A DNA stretch of 64,000 bases. Source: Romboutsia hominis (GTDB taxonomy: Bacteria; Bacillota; Clostridia; Peptostreptococcales; Peptostreptococcaceae). The notes beneath the pieces were generated by a model, which had not been told where the DNA came from, ran no database searches, and saw only the letters and a program-made list of their open reading frames with translations. Of this stretch, positions 44,202 to 57,864 are shown in pieces; within the stretch, counting starts at the first letter, position 1; each line of letters begins with the position of its first letter. The position numbers and the translations under genes are program-made. Location of the stretch: contig NZ_LN650648.1 of the NCBI RefSeq assembly GCF_900002575.1, positions 434,001 through 498,000 on the forward strand, written 5' to 3'.

Positions 44202-47036
44202 ATGAGCAAAAAAAATAATATTAAAAAGACATTTGTATTAGTAATTACAACAACAGTAACTATACAATCAATGATGGTAAATGTACTAGCAGATGAAATA
44301 GAGTCTAGTAATAAAGATACAACTGGAATTGGTTTGAATAAAGAAGAACATTTAGATCCAATTTCTATAGATAAAAAAAATGAGCCATCTACAGAAATTT
44401 CTAACACAGAAAGTATAGATACTAAAAATGAAATTAAAGATAATAATTTAAAAATTGAAAATAAACCTATAGTAAATAGCGATGCTAAATCTGTAGATGA
44501 AAAGGTTAAAGAAAGTAAAATAATTGATATTAAAGATATAAATTTAAAAAGAGCAATAAATAAACAGTTAAGAAAGAAAGATTTGGATGCAGATATAAGT
44601 AAGTCTGAATTAGAGTCATTAAAAAGATTAACTGTAATTGATTCAAAAATATCAGATTTAGAAGGACTGCAATATTGTGTGAATTTGACTTACTTATACT
44701 TAGATGGAGATCAAATAAATGATATAAGTCCTATAAAAAACTTATCTAAATTAACTATTTTGCACTTAACCAATAATCAAATAAGTGATATAAGTCCTAT
44801 ATCAAAATTAACTAATTTAGTTACTTTGAACTTAGCTAGAAATCAAATAAGTGATATAAGTCCTGTATTAAATTTAACTAATTTAGCTGATTTGGATTTA
44901 GCTAATAATCGAATAAGTGATATAAGTTATGTATCAAATTTAACTAAATTAACTAATTTATCTACTTTTGACTTAACTAATAACCAAATAAGCGATATAA
45001 GTCCTATATCAAATCTAACTAATTTAGTTACGTTGCGCTTAACTGAAAATCAAATAAGTGATATAAGCCCTTTATCAAAATTAACTAATTTAAATTATTT
45101 ATATTTAAATCACAATCAAATAAGTGATATAGCTCCTTTGTCAAACTTAACTAAATTACATGGCTTGCATTTGTCTTACAATCACATAAGTGATATAAGT
45201 TCTATAGGAGGATTGACTAAATTAGCAGGATTATATTTAAGTGATAATGAGATAAATGACATAAACTCTTTAGAAAATTTGACTAATTTAGATTTTTTAA
45301 ATTTAAATAATAATCAAATAAGTGATATAACTCCTTTATCAAATTTAACTAAATTAACTATCTTGCACTTAGCTAATAACCAAATAAGTGATATAAACAT
45401 CTTAGAGAGATTATCTAAGTTAATTATTTTAGATTTAGCAGATAATAAGATAAGTGATATAAGTCCTATAGCTAATCTAAATAAACTGATTTTTTTAAAA
45501 TTAAACAATGATCAAATAAGCAATATAACTCCTTTAGCTAGTTTGAACCATTTAAATTACTTACAATTAGATAACCAAAATATAAAATTAAAATCAAAAA
45601 AAGTAAAGCAATTGGGGTCAATAGAAATTGATGACATAATAGTAGATGAAAAAGGAAATAAAATAGAACCATCAAATATTTCTGAAAATGGATTATATAA
45701 TAAAGATACTAACAAAATCTTATGGAAAGATATAAATGTTAATAGTGAAAATTACTCTTTTTCAAAGAATGTAAATATTGGTAAATGTAATGCTGAATTT
45801 TCAGGTAATGTAATTCAACCAATCGAACTTATAGTAAATAAAGCACCAACGATAAATGCAGAGAATAAAACAATAAAGGTTGGAGAAAAGTTTAATCCAT
45901 TAACAGGAGTAACTGCTAATGATAAAGAAGATGGAAATATTACTGACAAAATTAAAGTAGTGGAAGATACAGTTAACACAAATAAGGTAGGTACTTACAC
46001 AGTTAAATATGAAGTAACAGATAATGAAGGAGCAACAGCTACTAAAACAATTACAGTCACAGTAAAAAGTAATGATAAACCAGTAATAACTGGAGTTGAT
46101 AATATAAGTATAAGAGAAGGAACGGAATTTGATCCAATGGCTGGAGTAACTGCTACAGATACTGAAGATGGTAATATAACTAAAGATATTAAAATAACAG
46201 GAAATGTAGATGTTAATAAGCCAGGTAAATATGAATTAATATATACGGTAACAGACAGTGATAGAAATACTACTACTGTAAAAAGAGTGATTATAGTTAA
46301 TCCTAAAATGGTAGAAATAAATGCAGTGCCAACGATAAATGCAGAGAACAGGATAATAAATGTTGGAGAAAAGTTTAATCCATTAACAGGGGTAACTGCT
46401 AATGATAAAGAGGATGGCAATATTACTGATAAAATTAAAGTAGTGGAAGATACAGTTAACACAAATAAGATAGGTACTTACACAGTTAAATATGAAGTAA
46501 CAGATAGTAAAGGAGCGACAGCTACTAAGACAATTACAGTTACAGTAAAAAGTAATGATAAACCAGTAATAACTGGAGCTGATAATGTAAGTATAAGAGA
46601 AGGAACGGAATTTGATCCAATGGCTGGAGTAACTGCTACAGATACTGAGGATGGTAATATAACTAAGGATATTAAGATAACAGGAAATGTAGATGTCAAT
46701 AAGCCAGGTAAATATGAATTAATATATACGGTAACAGACAGTGATGGAAATACTACTACTGTAAAAAGGATAGTTACCGTTTTACTAGATTCTATTAAAA
46801 ATGATACAAATAACAATCAGACTGAAAATAAATCAGAGTCAAATGAAAGTAGTGTAAGCTCAAATAGTATTGTAAGCGCGAATAAACCAAGTAGTTTACA
46901 TCAACCTAATAAAATCGAGATAAACGATAATTTTAATCCTCAAACAGGAGATACAGGTAGTTTAGGATATATTGCTTTAGTACTAGTAGCATTATTAGGA
47001 CTAGTTGTAAATAAAATAAAAAAAAATAAGGCTTAG
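44202..47036 (+). CDS. Internalin-like leucine-rich-repeat surface protein with NPQTG sortase signal
   Basis: This is a 944-residue secreted, cell-wall-anchored protein. An N-terminal signal peptide (about 1-30) precedes an acidic/Lys-rich linker. About fourteen 22-residue SDS22-type LRRs follow (LTNLxxLxLxxNQISDISPLSN, about 147-465); one repeat carries a 3-residue insertion (SNLTKLTNLSTFDL). Then come four Ig-like DUF5011-type domains in A-B-A'-B' order (about 545-860), a Ser/Asn-rich spacer, NPQTG (912-916), a TM helix and a Lys-rich tail. NPQTG fits the (S/N/P)PxTG class recognised by clostridial sortase B. It is a likely adhesin. Confidence 0.92.
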   Translation: MSKKNNIKKTFVLVITTTVTIQSMMVNVLADEIESSNKDTTGIGLNKEEHLDPISIDKKNEPSTEISNTESIDTKNEIKDNNLKIENKPIVNSDAKSVDEKVKESKIIDIKDINLKRAINKQLRKKDLDADISKSELESLKRLTVIDSKISDLEGLQYCVNLTYLYLDGDQINDISPIKNLSKLTILHLTNNQISDISPISKLTNLVTLNLARNQISDISPVLNLTNLADLDLANNRISDISYVSNLTKLTNLSTFDLTNNQISDISPISNLTNLVTLRLTENQISDISPLSKLTNLNYLYLNHNQISDIAPLSNLTKLHGLHLSYNHISDISSIGGLTKLAGLYLSDNEINDINSLENLTNLDFLNLNNNQISDITPLSNLTKLTILHLANNQISDINILERLSKLIILDLADNKISDISPIANLNKLIFLKLNNDQISNITPLASLNHLNYLQLDNQNIKLKSKKVKQLGSIEIDDIIVDEKGNKIEPSNISENGLYNKDTNKILWKDINVNSENYSFSKNVNIGKCNAEFSGNVIQPIELIVNKAPTINAENKTIKVGEKFNPLTGVTANDKEDGNITDKIKVVEDTVNTNKVGTYTVKYEVTDNEGATATKTITVTVKSNDKPVITGVDNISIREGTEFDPMAGVTATDTEDGNITKDIKITGNVDVNKPGKYELIYTVTDSDRNTTTVKRVIIVNPKMVEINAVPTINAENRIINVGEKFNPLTGVTANDKEDGNITDKIKVVEDTVNTNKIGTYTVKYEVTDSKGATATKTITVTVKSNDKPVITGADNVSIREGTEFDPMAGVTATDTEDGNITKDIKITGNVDVNKPGKYELIYTVTDSDGNTTTVKRIVTVLLDSIKNDTNNNQTENKSESNESSVSSNSIVSANKPSSLHQPNKIEINDNFNPQTGDTGSLGYIALVLVALLGLVVNKIKKNKA
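45846..46790 (+). repeat. Two tandem near-identical 483-nt coding repeats in the LRR gene
   Basis: Unit 1 begins at 45846 and unit 2 at 46329, each starting CCAACGATAAATGCAGAGAA and each encoding two Ig-like domains (161 residues). Only scattered substitutions separate them, which points to recent duplication or ongoing recombination within the gene. Confidence 0.85.
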
Positions 47037-47058
47037 TTAAGCCTTATTTTTTTTTATT
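47027..47058 (+). terminator. Rho-independent terminator of the LRR gene
   Basis: AATAAGGCTTA and TAAGCCTTATT form a stem overlapping the stop codon, followed by a long T tract. Confidence 0.9.
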
Positions 47059-47240
47059 TTAACCTAAATTATTTATGCGATTTTATTTTACATTAGTATA
47101 GGGTTTACAAATTTAAGGAAAATAGATGATATATATACTTTAAGAAAAATAAAAAATATAAAAGAGTTAAAATTTTTTAGATTATAAAAGTGAGTTAGAG
47201 ATACTAAACTTTATGAATATTAATATAAACAAATGTAGAG

Positions 47241-47282
47241 GTATTTTACATATAAAACCAGTAAAATACTTGATTTATATGT
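47241..47282. promoter_or_regulatory. Overlapping inverted repeats upstream of potR
   Basis: GTATTTTAC (47241-47249) pairs with GTAAAATAC (47261-47269). ACATATAAA (47248-47256) pairs with TTTATATGT (47274-47282). The two 9-bp repeats share bases and enclose overlapping loops. They lie about 45 nt upstream of the pot promoter in an otherwise featureless 375-nt gap (47037-47411). They may be regulator-binding sites. Confidence 0.45.
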
Positions 47283-47315
47283 AATGCTTTAAAAATGAAA
47301 AAATTAAAAAAACTA

Positions 47316-47344
47316 TTGAATTATATATAGAAGTTTTATATAAT
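47316..47344 (+). promoter_or_regulatory. Sigma-A promoter of potRABCD
   Basis: TTGAAT (47316-47321), a 17-nt spacer and TATAAT (47339-47344), about 70 nt upstream of the potR start. Confidence 0.65.
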
Positions 47345-47411
47345 AAACTTTGATGTTTAGGTATTTTAAACAATATGTTTACTAAAAATATGAAAATTAG
47401 GAGGTGGAAAG

Positions 47412-47951
47412 ATGGATATAGGTGAGAAAATAAAGAGAATGAGAATTGAAAAGCAATTGACTCAAGAAGAATTAGCTAATAGATGTGAATTATCAAAAGG
47501 ATTTATATCTCAATTAGAAAATAATTTAACTTCACCATCCATAGCTACACTTATAGATATATTAGAAATATTAGGAACAAACTTGAGAGAATTTTTTAAT
47601 GAAATAGATGATGAAAGAATTTGTTTTACAAAGGATGATATGTTTGAGACAGAAGATGAAGATCTTAAATATACATTTAAATGGTTAGTTCCAAATTCAC
47701 AAAAAAATGAAATGGAGCCTGTAATAGTAACTCTAGAACCAGGCGGTAGGTATAAGGAAGAAAAGCCACATGAAGGTGAAGAGTTTGGCTATGTTCTTTC
47801 AGGAGCCATATACCTTCATATAGGAGATAAATATAATAAAGTAAGAAAAGGAGAGAGTTTTTACTTTAAGCCAAGAGCTAATCACTACATATCAAATGCA
47901 GGAAAAACTACTGCAAAAGTGATTTGGGTATCAACTCCTCCATCATTCTAG
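47412..47951 (+). CDS. potR: XRE-cupin regulator of polyamine uptake, PotR-like
   Basis: This 179-residue protein has an N-terminal XRE HTH (QLTQEELANRCELSKGFISQLENNLTSPSIATL, about 14-47) and a C-terminal cupin (about 105-178, with KPHEGEEFGYVLSGAIYLHIGD). HTH-cupin proteins of this type head potABCD operons in Firmicutes and are thought to sense polyamines. GGAGGTGGAAAG precedes the ATG. potA follows after 17 nt. Confidence 0.88.
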   Translation: MDIGEKIKRMRIEKQLTQEELANRCELSKGFISQLENNLTSPSIATLIDILEILGTNLREFFNEIDDERICFTKDDMFETEDEDLKYTFKWLVPNSQKNEMEPVIVTLEPGGRYKEEKPHEGEEFGYVLSGAIYLHIGDKYNKVRKGESFYFKPRANHYISNAGKTTAKVIWVSTPPSF

Positions 47952-47968
47952 GAAAGAGGTGTTAATAA

Positions 47969-49012
47969 TTGAGTGAAAATATAATTGAATTAAGAAATCT
48001 ATCAAAACAATATGATGATTTAAAAGTTTTGGATGATTTATCTTTAGATATAAAGAAAAATGAATTTTTAACGTTACTAGGTCCAAGTGGATGTGGTAAG
48101 ACTACAACGCTTAAAATAATAGCAGGGTTTGAGCAGGCAGATGAAGGTAGTGTATTATTTGAAGGAAAAGAGATTAATGAAATACCTCCATACCAAAGAC
48201 CTGTAAATACAGTTTTCCAAAAATATGCATTGTTTCCTCATATGAATGTATATGAAAATATAGCATTTGGACTTAAGATAAAGAAAATGCCTAAAGATAA
48301 AATAGATGAAAAAGTAAAAGAAATGTTAAAATTAGTGGCATTAGAAGGAAAAGAAAATAGAAAGGTTGATTCACTAAGTGGAGGGCAACAACAAAGAATT
48401 GCTATTGCTAGAGCATTAGTAAATGAACCTAAATTATTATTATTAGATGAACCTTTAGGGGCGTTAGATTTAAAGCTAAGACAAGAGATGCAAATAGAAT
48501 TAAAGAGAATGCAAAAGAAGTTGGGAATAACTTTTATATTTGTAACTCATGACCAAGAAGAAGCTCTTAGTATGTCAGATACTATAGTTGTAATGAACAA
48601 AGGTAAGATACAACAAATGGGAACACCAGAAGATATATATAATGAACCTAAAAATTCATTTGTTGCAAGATTTATAGGAGAAAGTAATATATTTGATGGA
48701 ATTATGTTAGAAGATTATAAAGTTGAATTTTGCGGTAAAGTATTTGAATGCGTAGACAAAGGGTTTGAAAAAAATGAAAATATAGAAGTAGTAATAAGAC
48801 CAGAAGATATAAAAATGGTAAATCCAGAGGATTCAATGTTAAAAGGGACAGTTACATCTAGTATATTTAAGGGTGTTCATTATGAAATAGAAGTTAAAGA
48901 AAATGATAGAAAATGGATTCTTCATAATACTAAAAATGCACAAGTTGGATCAGAATTAGGAATGGATATATATCCAGAAGATATCCATATAATGAGAAAA
49001 GAGCAAAATTAA
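47969..49012 (+). CDS. potA: Spermidine/putrescine ABC transporter ATP-binding protein
   Basis: This 347-residue ABC ATPase has Walker [10 protein letters not shown], signature LSGGQQQR, Walker [13 protein letters not shown] and the switch His in VTHDQEEA, plus a C-terminal TOBE regulatory domain (about 235-345). The start is TTG at 47969 with AAAGAGGTG upstream. It energises PotB/PotC. The stop is followed 2 nt later by potB. Confidence 0.95.
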   Translation: MSENIIELRNLSKQYDDLKVLDDLSLDIKKNEFLTLLGPSGCGKTTTLKIIAGFEQADEGSVLFEGKEINEIPPYQRPVNTVFQKYALFPHMNVYENIAFGLKIKKMPKDKIDEKVKEMLKLVALEGKENRKVDSLSGGQQQRIAIARALVNEPKLLLLDEPLGALDLKLRQEMQIELKRMQKKLGITFIFVTHDQEEALSMSDTIVVMNKGKIQQMGTPEDIYNEPKNSFVARFIGESNIFDGIMLEDYKVEFCGKVFECVDKGFEKNENIEVVIRPEDIKMVNPEDSMLKGTVTSSIFKGVHYEIEVKENDRKWILHNTKNAQVGSELGMDIYPEDIHIMRKEQN

Positions 49013-49014
49013 TT

Positions 49015-49854
49015 ATGAAAAATAAAAAATCTATACTAGCATATCCATATATAGTATGGAGTGCAATATTTATTGTAATCCCTTTAATACTAGTATTTGT
49101 TTTTAGTTTTACTATAGAAACAGATAATGGTCGAGTGTTTTCTTTAGCTAACTACAAAGAATTGATGGACCCTATTTATTTTAAAGTATTTTTTAGATCG
49201 ATAACATTAGCTGGAATATCTACAATTATATGTCTTTTAGTAGGATACCCAGTAGCATATTTAATATCAAAAGCAAATGTAAATAGAAGAGGAACATTAA
49301 TATTATTATTTATACTTCCTATGTGGATGAACTTTTTATTAAGAACTTATGCATGGGTTGCTATACTTGGTAAAAATGGACTTTTAAACTATTTATTAGG
49401 AATATTTGGAATAGAACCTGTTAGCATATTATATACTAATGTAGCAATATTACTTGGAATGGTTTATAATTTCTTACCATTTATGGTTTTACCTATATAT
49501 ACATCTTTATCTAAGATGGATAATGATTTAATAAATGCTGCAAGAGATTTAGGAGCAAATAGTTTACAAGTATTTACCAAAGTGATATTCCCATTAAGTT
49601 TGCCAGGCGTAGTTTCTGGAATAACAATGGTATTTATGCCATCTGTAACAACATTTGCTATATCAAGATTACTTGGTGGTGGTAAATTTATGTTAATAGG
49701 TGATTTAATAGAACAACAATTTACTGTTGTAGGAGATTGGAACTTTGGTTCAGCAGTCTCTATATTTATGATGATAGTAATACTTATATCAATGGCAGTA
49801 ATGTCTAAAGTTGATGATGAATCAGATAAAGAAGGCGGTGGGTTATTATTTTAA
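49015..49854 (+). CDS. potB: Spermidine/putrescine ABC transporter permease PotB
   Basis: This 279-residue permease has six TM helices and the EAA-type loop INAARDLGANSLQVFTKVIFPLSLPGV that contacts PotA. The N-terminal part IVWSAIFIVIPLILVFVFSF is typical of PotB. It forms the heterodimeric membrane pore with PotC. Its 3' end, GGCGGTGGG, also provides the likely RBS for potC. Confidence 0.94.
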   Translation: MKNKKSILAYPYIVWSAIFIVIPLILVFVFSFTIETDNGRVFSLANYKELMDPIYFKVFFRSITLAGISTIICLLVGYPVAYLISKANVNRRGTLILLFILPMWMNFLLRTYAWVAILGKNGLLNYLLGIFGIEPVSILYTNVAILLGMVYNFLPFMVLPIYTSLSKMDNDLINAARDLGANSLQVFTKVIFPLSLPGVVSGITMVFMPSVTTFAISRLLGGGKFMLIGDLIEQQFTVVGDWNFGSAVSIFMMIVILISMAVMSKVDDESDKEGGGLLF

Positions 49855-50636
49855 AGTTAAAGAAAGTAATATCTAATGTATATTTGTTTTTGGTATTCTT
49901 ATTCTTATATGCACCAATATTTGCACTAGTTGTATTTTCATTTAATGATTCTAAATCAATGGCTCACTGGAGTGGATTTACGTTTAAGTGGTACCAAAGA
50001 TTAATACATGATGAGAATATAATGAGTGCACTATACTACACTATAATAGTTGCTTTAATTTCATCTATAATAGCAACTATAGTAGGAACTATAAGTGCAA
50101 TAGGAATACAAAAGATGAGAACAAGAGGAAGAAAGGTAATGTTAAATGTAAACTATCTTCCTATGCTAAACCCAGATATAGTAACAGCAGTAGCTCTAAT
50201 GAGTTTATTTGCTTTTTTAAACATAGAGTTTGGTTTTACAACTATGTTATTAGCTCATATAATGTTTAGTATACCATATGTAATATTGTCGGTTCTTCCT
50301 AAGGTTAGGTCGATGCCACAAAACATAGAAGAAGCAGCAATGGACCTAGGTGCTACACCTATGTATGCACTTAGGAAAGTAATACTTCCTCAAATAAAAC
50401 CAGGAATAATATCAGGATTTTTAATTGCATTTACGATGTCAATAGATGACTTTATAATTAGTTTCTTTAATACAGGAAATGGAGTTAGTAATCTTTCTAT
50501 AGAAATATATGGTATGGCAAGAAGAGGTATAAAACCAGAAATAAATGCTTTATCTACTATAATGTTTACAGTAGTATTAATATTGCTTTTAATATCAAAT
50601 AAAAAACAATCTATAGTAGCAGGGAGTGACAAATAG
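49848..50636 (+). CDS. potC: Spermidine/putrescine ABC transporter permease PotC
   Basis: This six-TM permease has the EAA loop IEEAAMDLGATPMYALRKVILPQIKPGI and the N-terminal signature LFLYAPIFALVVFSFND. The first canonical start codon in frame is a TTG at 49884, which has no RBS and cuts off the usual basic N-terminus. An in-frame ATT at 49848, 6 nt after GGTGG, would restore LKLKKVISNVYLFL, matching PotC lengths. I therefore suspect a non-canonical ATT start overlapping potB. Identity is certain, the start is not. The stop overlaps the potD GTG by one base. Confidence 0.85.
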   Translation: MLKLKKVISNVYLFLVFLFLYAPIFALVVFSFNDSKSMAHWSGFTFKWYQRLIHDENIMSALYYTIIVALISSIIATIVGTISAIGIQKMRTRGRKVMLNVNYLPMLNPDIVTAVALMSLFAFLNIEFGFTTMLLAHIMFSIPYVILSVLPKVRSMPQNIEEAAMDLGATPMYALRKVILPQIKPGIISGFLIAFTMSIDDFIISFFNTGNGVSNLSIEIYGMARRGIKPEINALSTIMFTVVLILLLISNKKQSIVAGSDK

Positions 50637-51688
50637 TGAAAATAAGAAAAAAGATAATATCGCTTTTAACTATAGGTATAATAAGTTCAGTAGCATTAAC
50701 TGGATGTAAAAGTTCTACAGATTCTACAAAAGTACTTAATGTATACAATGTTGGGGATTATATAGACGAAGATCTTATAGCTAAGTTTGAAAAAGAAACT
50801 GGAATAGATGTATTATATGAGACTTATGATACAAATGAGATGATGTATCAGAAAGTTAAAAGTGGAAGTACTAATTATGACTTAGTTTTCCCTTCAGATT
50901 ATATGGTTGAGAAAATGAGAAATGAGGACTTACTTCAAAAGATAGACTTTAAAAATATACCAAATATGAAATATATAGATAAGAGTTTTTTAAATCCAGT
51001 ATATGATCCAGATAATGAGTACAGCGTACCATATATGTGGGGAACATTTGGAATATTATATAATAAGAAAATGGTAAAAGAGCCTGTTGATAGCTGGGAC
51101 ATATTATGGGATCCAAAATATAAAGGAAACATAATGATGTTTGACTCAGTTAGGGATACTATGGCAATAGCATTAAAAAAACTTGGATACAGTATGAATA
51201 CTACAAATCCAAAAGAAATAGAAGAAGCAAAAGAACTTCTTATGAAGCAAAAAGATTTAGTTTTAGCATATGTTAATGATGAAGGTAAAGATAGATTATT
51301 AGGCGAAGAAGTTGCTATGGGAATAATTTATTCTGGAGATGCAGTTACCTTAATGGAACAAAATCCTAACTTAGCTTATGTAATACCAAAAGAGGGAACT
51401 AATAAATGGGTAGATGCTATGTGCATACCCAAAACAGCACAAAATAAGAAAGAAGCTGAAATGTTTATTAACTTTTTATTAGAACCTGAAAATGCTAAGC
51501 AAAATGCTGAATATATTGGATATTCTATACCTAATACGGGAGCAATAGAGCTATTAGATGAACAAACAACTGAAAATCCAGTTGCATATCCACCTAAAAA
51601 GTTACTGGATAAATGCGAGACATTTATAGATTTAGATGACAAAATAAAATTATATGATAGAGCTTGGATTGAGTTAAAATCAAAGTAA
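50636..51688 (+). CDS. potD: Spermidine/putrescine-binding lipoprotein PotD
   Basis: This 350-residue extracytoplasmic polyamine-binding protein has a lipoprotein signal (KIISLLTIGIISSVALTGC, with Cys23 the lipidated residue). The mature part starts with VLNVYNVGDYIDEDLIAKFEKETGIDV. Polyamine-site aromatic and acidic residues are recognisable in YDLVFPSDYMVEKM and VPYMWGTFGILYN. The GTG start has AGGGAGTGAC upstream. It is the last gene of potRABCD. Confidence 0.95.
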   Translation: MKIRKKIISLLTIGIISSVALTGCKSSTDSTKVLNVYNVGDYIDEDLIAKFEKETGIDVLYETYDTNEMMYQKVKSGSTNYDLVFPSDYMVEKMRNEDLLQKIDFKNIPNMKYIDKSFLNPVYDPDNEYSVPYMWGTFGILYNKKMVKEPVDSWDILWDPKYKGNIMMFDSVRDTMAIALKKLGYSMNTTNPKEIEEAKELLMKQKDLVLAYVNDEGKDRLLGEEVAMGIIYSGDAVTLMEQNPNLAYVIPKEGTNKWVDAMCIPKTAQNKKEAEMFINFLLEPENAKQNAEYIGYSIPNTGAIELLDEQTTENPVAYPPKKLLDKCETFIDLDDKIKLYDRAWIELKSK

Positions 51689-51716
51689 AAGAGTAGAGTA
51701 TTCTACTCTTTTTTTT
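51687..51716 (+). terminator. Rho-independent terminator of potRABCD
   Basis: AAAAGAGTAGA and TCTACTCTTTT form a stem with a long T tract. Confidence 0.9.
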
Positions 51717-51773
51717 GAAAAGAAATTATACTTTATGTTAATTTATAAATAGATAAAACTTAATACATAATTC

Positions 51774-51992
51774 TTATTGTTTATATATAAAAATAGTTTC
51801 TTTTGTAGTTTGTTTTATAAACTCTTCCAGAACTTTATTTATTATATCTCTTGATTCATAGAAGGCTTTATGCCCATCTTCTTCTAAATGAACTAAATAA
51901 GAGTTTTAAAGTCTTGATACTCCATATCCATTGTATCTAGATATATACCTAATGCATATAGCACCACCCATTGAATGTCCTATTAAAGTAAT
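51774..51992 (-). pseudogene. Remnant of an alpha/beta hydrolase (lysophospholipase-like)
   Basis: On the minus strand, the upstream part reads ITLIGHSMGGAICIRYISRY, the nucleophile-elbow motif of alpha/beta hydrolases, and hits a stop soon after. In another frame the downstream part reads VHLEEDGHKAFYESRDIIN and KVLEEFIKQ, the C-terminal catalytic His region of the same family. The roughly 100 residues normally between these motifs, and the N-terminus, are gone. It is a gene decayed by deletion and frameshift beside the rRNA operon. Confidence 0.7.
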
Positions 51993-52098
51993 ATAATTTG
52001 ATTATAGTATTATATTATTAATTTAAAGAGACATATGTTAACTTAAAAACAAGAAGAGAGGTATGAGATTTATATAAATAAAAAAATAATAAAAACTA

Positions 52099-52127
52099 TT
52101 GACTATATACGTTCAAGGTGGTATAGT
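52099..52127 (+). promoter_or_regulatory. rRNA operon promoter
   Basis: TTGACT (52099-52104), a 17-nt spacer and TATAGT (52122-52127), with AT-rich (UP-like) DNA upstream, about 170 nt before the 16S gene. Confidence 0.7.
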
Positions 52128-52197
52128 TATACTTGTCCTTAAGAAAAGGGCAAAACAAAAAAGTAAGCGCCAATATAGTCGCTTAAAATGAACTTTG

Positions 52198-52214
52198 AAA
52201 ATTAAACAGTAGGT
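52198..52214 (+). other. 16S rRNA processing stem, 5' arm
   Basis: AAAATTAAACAGTAGGT is perfectly complementary to ACCTACTGTTTAATTTT at 53813-53829 beyond the 16S 3' end. This 17-bp stem should be the RNase III-type processing helix that brackets the 16S precursor. Confidence 0.8.
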
Positions 52215-52298
52215 TAATTTATATAACTGATTCTTAAAAGAATCGAAAACAAACCAAGCCAGATATTCAGATAATGATAGTCTGAGCAGGAAAACTTA

Positions 52299-56906
<4,608 letters not shown>

Positions 56907-56965
56907 CATTTAAATGATGAATCTAAATGGTATACAGTTTTGAAAGTACTAATAAAATTTAATAT

Positions 56966-57039
56966 GCGGGTGTAGCTCAATGGTAGAGTTCCGGCCTTCC
57001 AAGCCGGCTGTGAGGGTTCGATCCCCTTCACCCGCTCCA
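56966..57039 (+). tRNA. tRNA-Gly (TCC) between 23S and 5S
   Basis: The acceptor GCGGGTG pairs with CACCCGC. The anticodon loop CTTCCAA carries TCC, the T loop is GTTCGATCC, and CCA is encoded. It is placed within the rRNA operon, 60 nt after 23S. Confidence 0.95.
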
Positions 57040-57047
57040 AATAAAGA

Positions 57048-57168
57048 TTATGTGGTTATTATAGCAAAGAGGATACACCTGTTCCCATACCGAACACAGA
57101 AGTTAAGCTCTTTAGCGCTGATGGTACTTGGGGGGCGACCTCCTGGGAGAGTAAGACGTAGCCACGTA
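57048..57168 (+). rRNA. rrf: 5S ribosomal RNA
   Basis: This is the 5S gene, with the core CACCTGTTCCCATACCGAAC and GAAGTTAAGC, then GGGAGAGTAAGACG. The terminal TGTGG pairs with CCACG around the gene. The ends are approximate. Confidence 0.93.
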
Positions 57169-57180
57169 ATCTTTTTTGTT
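57163..57180 (+). terminator. rRNA operon terminator
   Basis: TAATCTTTTTTG directly follows the 5S terminal helix. AAAGATTA upstream of 5S (57043-57050) pairs with TAATCTTT, so the 5S stem itself extends into the terminator. Confidence 0.65.
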
Positions 57181-57248
57181 GTATTTGAAATTATTCACAT
57201 TTTAACTTCATTTTATATATAATAAAATAAAGTATATGGGGTGAGTAT

Positions 57249-57704
57249 GTGAAAAATACATTTGACCTGGGAGAAAAACTATTTTTTAATACTTTAATTA
57301 TATGTATAATATCATTTATATACTTTAAGATAATTGAGATTGAATCGAGTAACTTAATCATAGAAATTTTATTTGCATTATTCTTTTTTCTTATAAATTT
57401 TTATTATGGATATAAATATAGCTTGAAACTTAAAGAATCTTTAATAGTGGGATCAATGGGAGCAGGTTTAGGAATTTTTTTATCATTTTTTTCTTTATGT
57501 GCACATTTTTTAATAGAAGGTAGTAATAGCTCTATATTGTTTTCAGTATTATACTTATCTCCAATTCAGTCTATTTCAAATTATTTGAGTGGATACAACA
57601 GTATAGTAAATATATTTATAATTATAATTATAAATATATTTTTAGTTGTTATTGGTGGACAATTAAGAAATATTACAAATAAATTTTTAAATAATTTTAA
57701 ATAG
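57249..57704 (+). CDS. Unknown integral membrane protein
   Basis: This 151-residue protein has four predicted TM helices (about 13-28, 34-53, 63-88, 118-138), short loops and a basic C-terminal tail. I recognise no family. The start is GTG at 57249, preceded by GGGGTGAGTAT; the nearby ATG at 57247 reads straight into a stop. It sits alone between the rRNA operon and the helicase-nuclease genes, with its own terminator. Confidence 0.7.
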   Translation: MKNTFDLGEKLFFNTLIICIISFIYFKIIEIESSNLIIEILFALFFFLINFYYGYKYSLKLKESLIVGSMGAGLGIFLSFFSLCAHFLIEGSNSSILFSVLYLSPIQSISNYLSGYNSIVNIFIIIIINIFLVVIGGQLRNITNKFLNNFK

Positions 57705-57720
57705 ATTATATTTAAAAAAT

Positions 57721-57755
57721 AAAAGAAGCGGCTATTTGGTTGCTTCTTTTATTTT
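57721..57755 (+). terminator. Rho-independent terminator
   Basis: AAAAGAAGC (57721-57729) and GCTTCTTTT (57742-57750) form a 9-bp stem with a T-rich tail. Confidence 0.85.
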
Positions 57756-57864
57756 TAGGATTAAAAAAATAGTATGTAGCTTTAAGTAAACATTTTAATG
57801 GAGGAATTAAAAATCTCTAATATGATATAATTAAAATACAAAATAGTTTAAAGAAAGGGTTTAT

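Noticed and set aside
44680-45560. Regularly spaced 66-nt repeats, considered as a CRISPR array
   Set aside because: They are in-frame 22-residue leucine-rich repeats inside a long ORF, with diverged copies and no spacers.
45995-46816. Two minus-strand frames (155 and 112 codons) rich in Val/Ser/Leu
   Set aside because: They are antisense to the duplicated Ig-like repeats of the LRR gene and similar to each other only because the DNA is duplicated.
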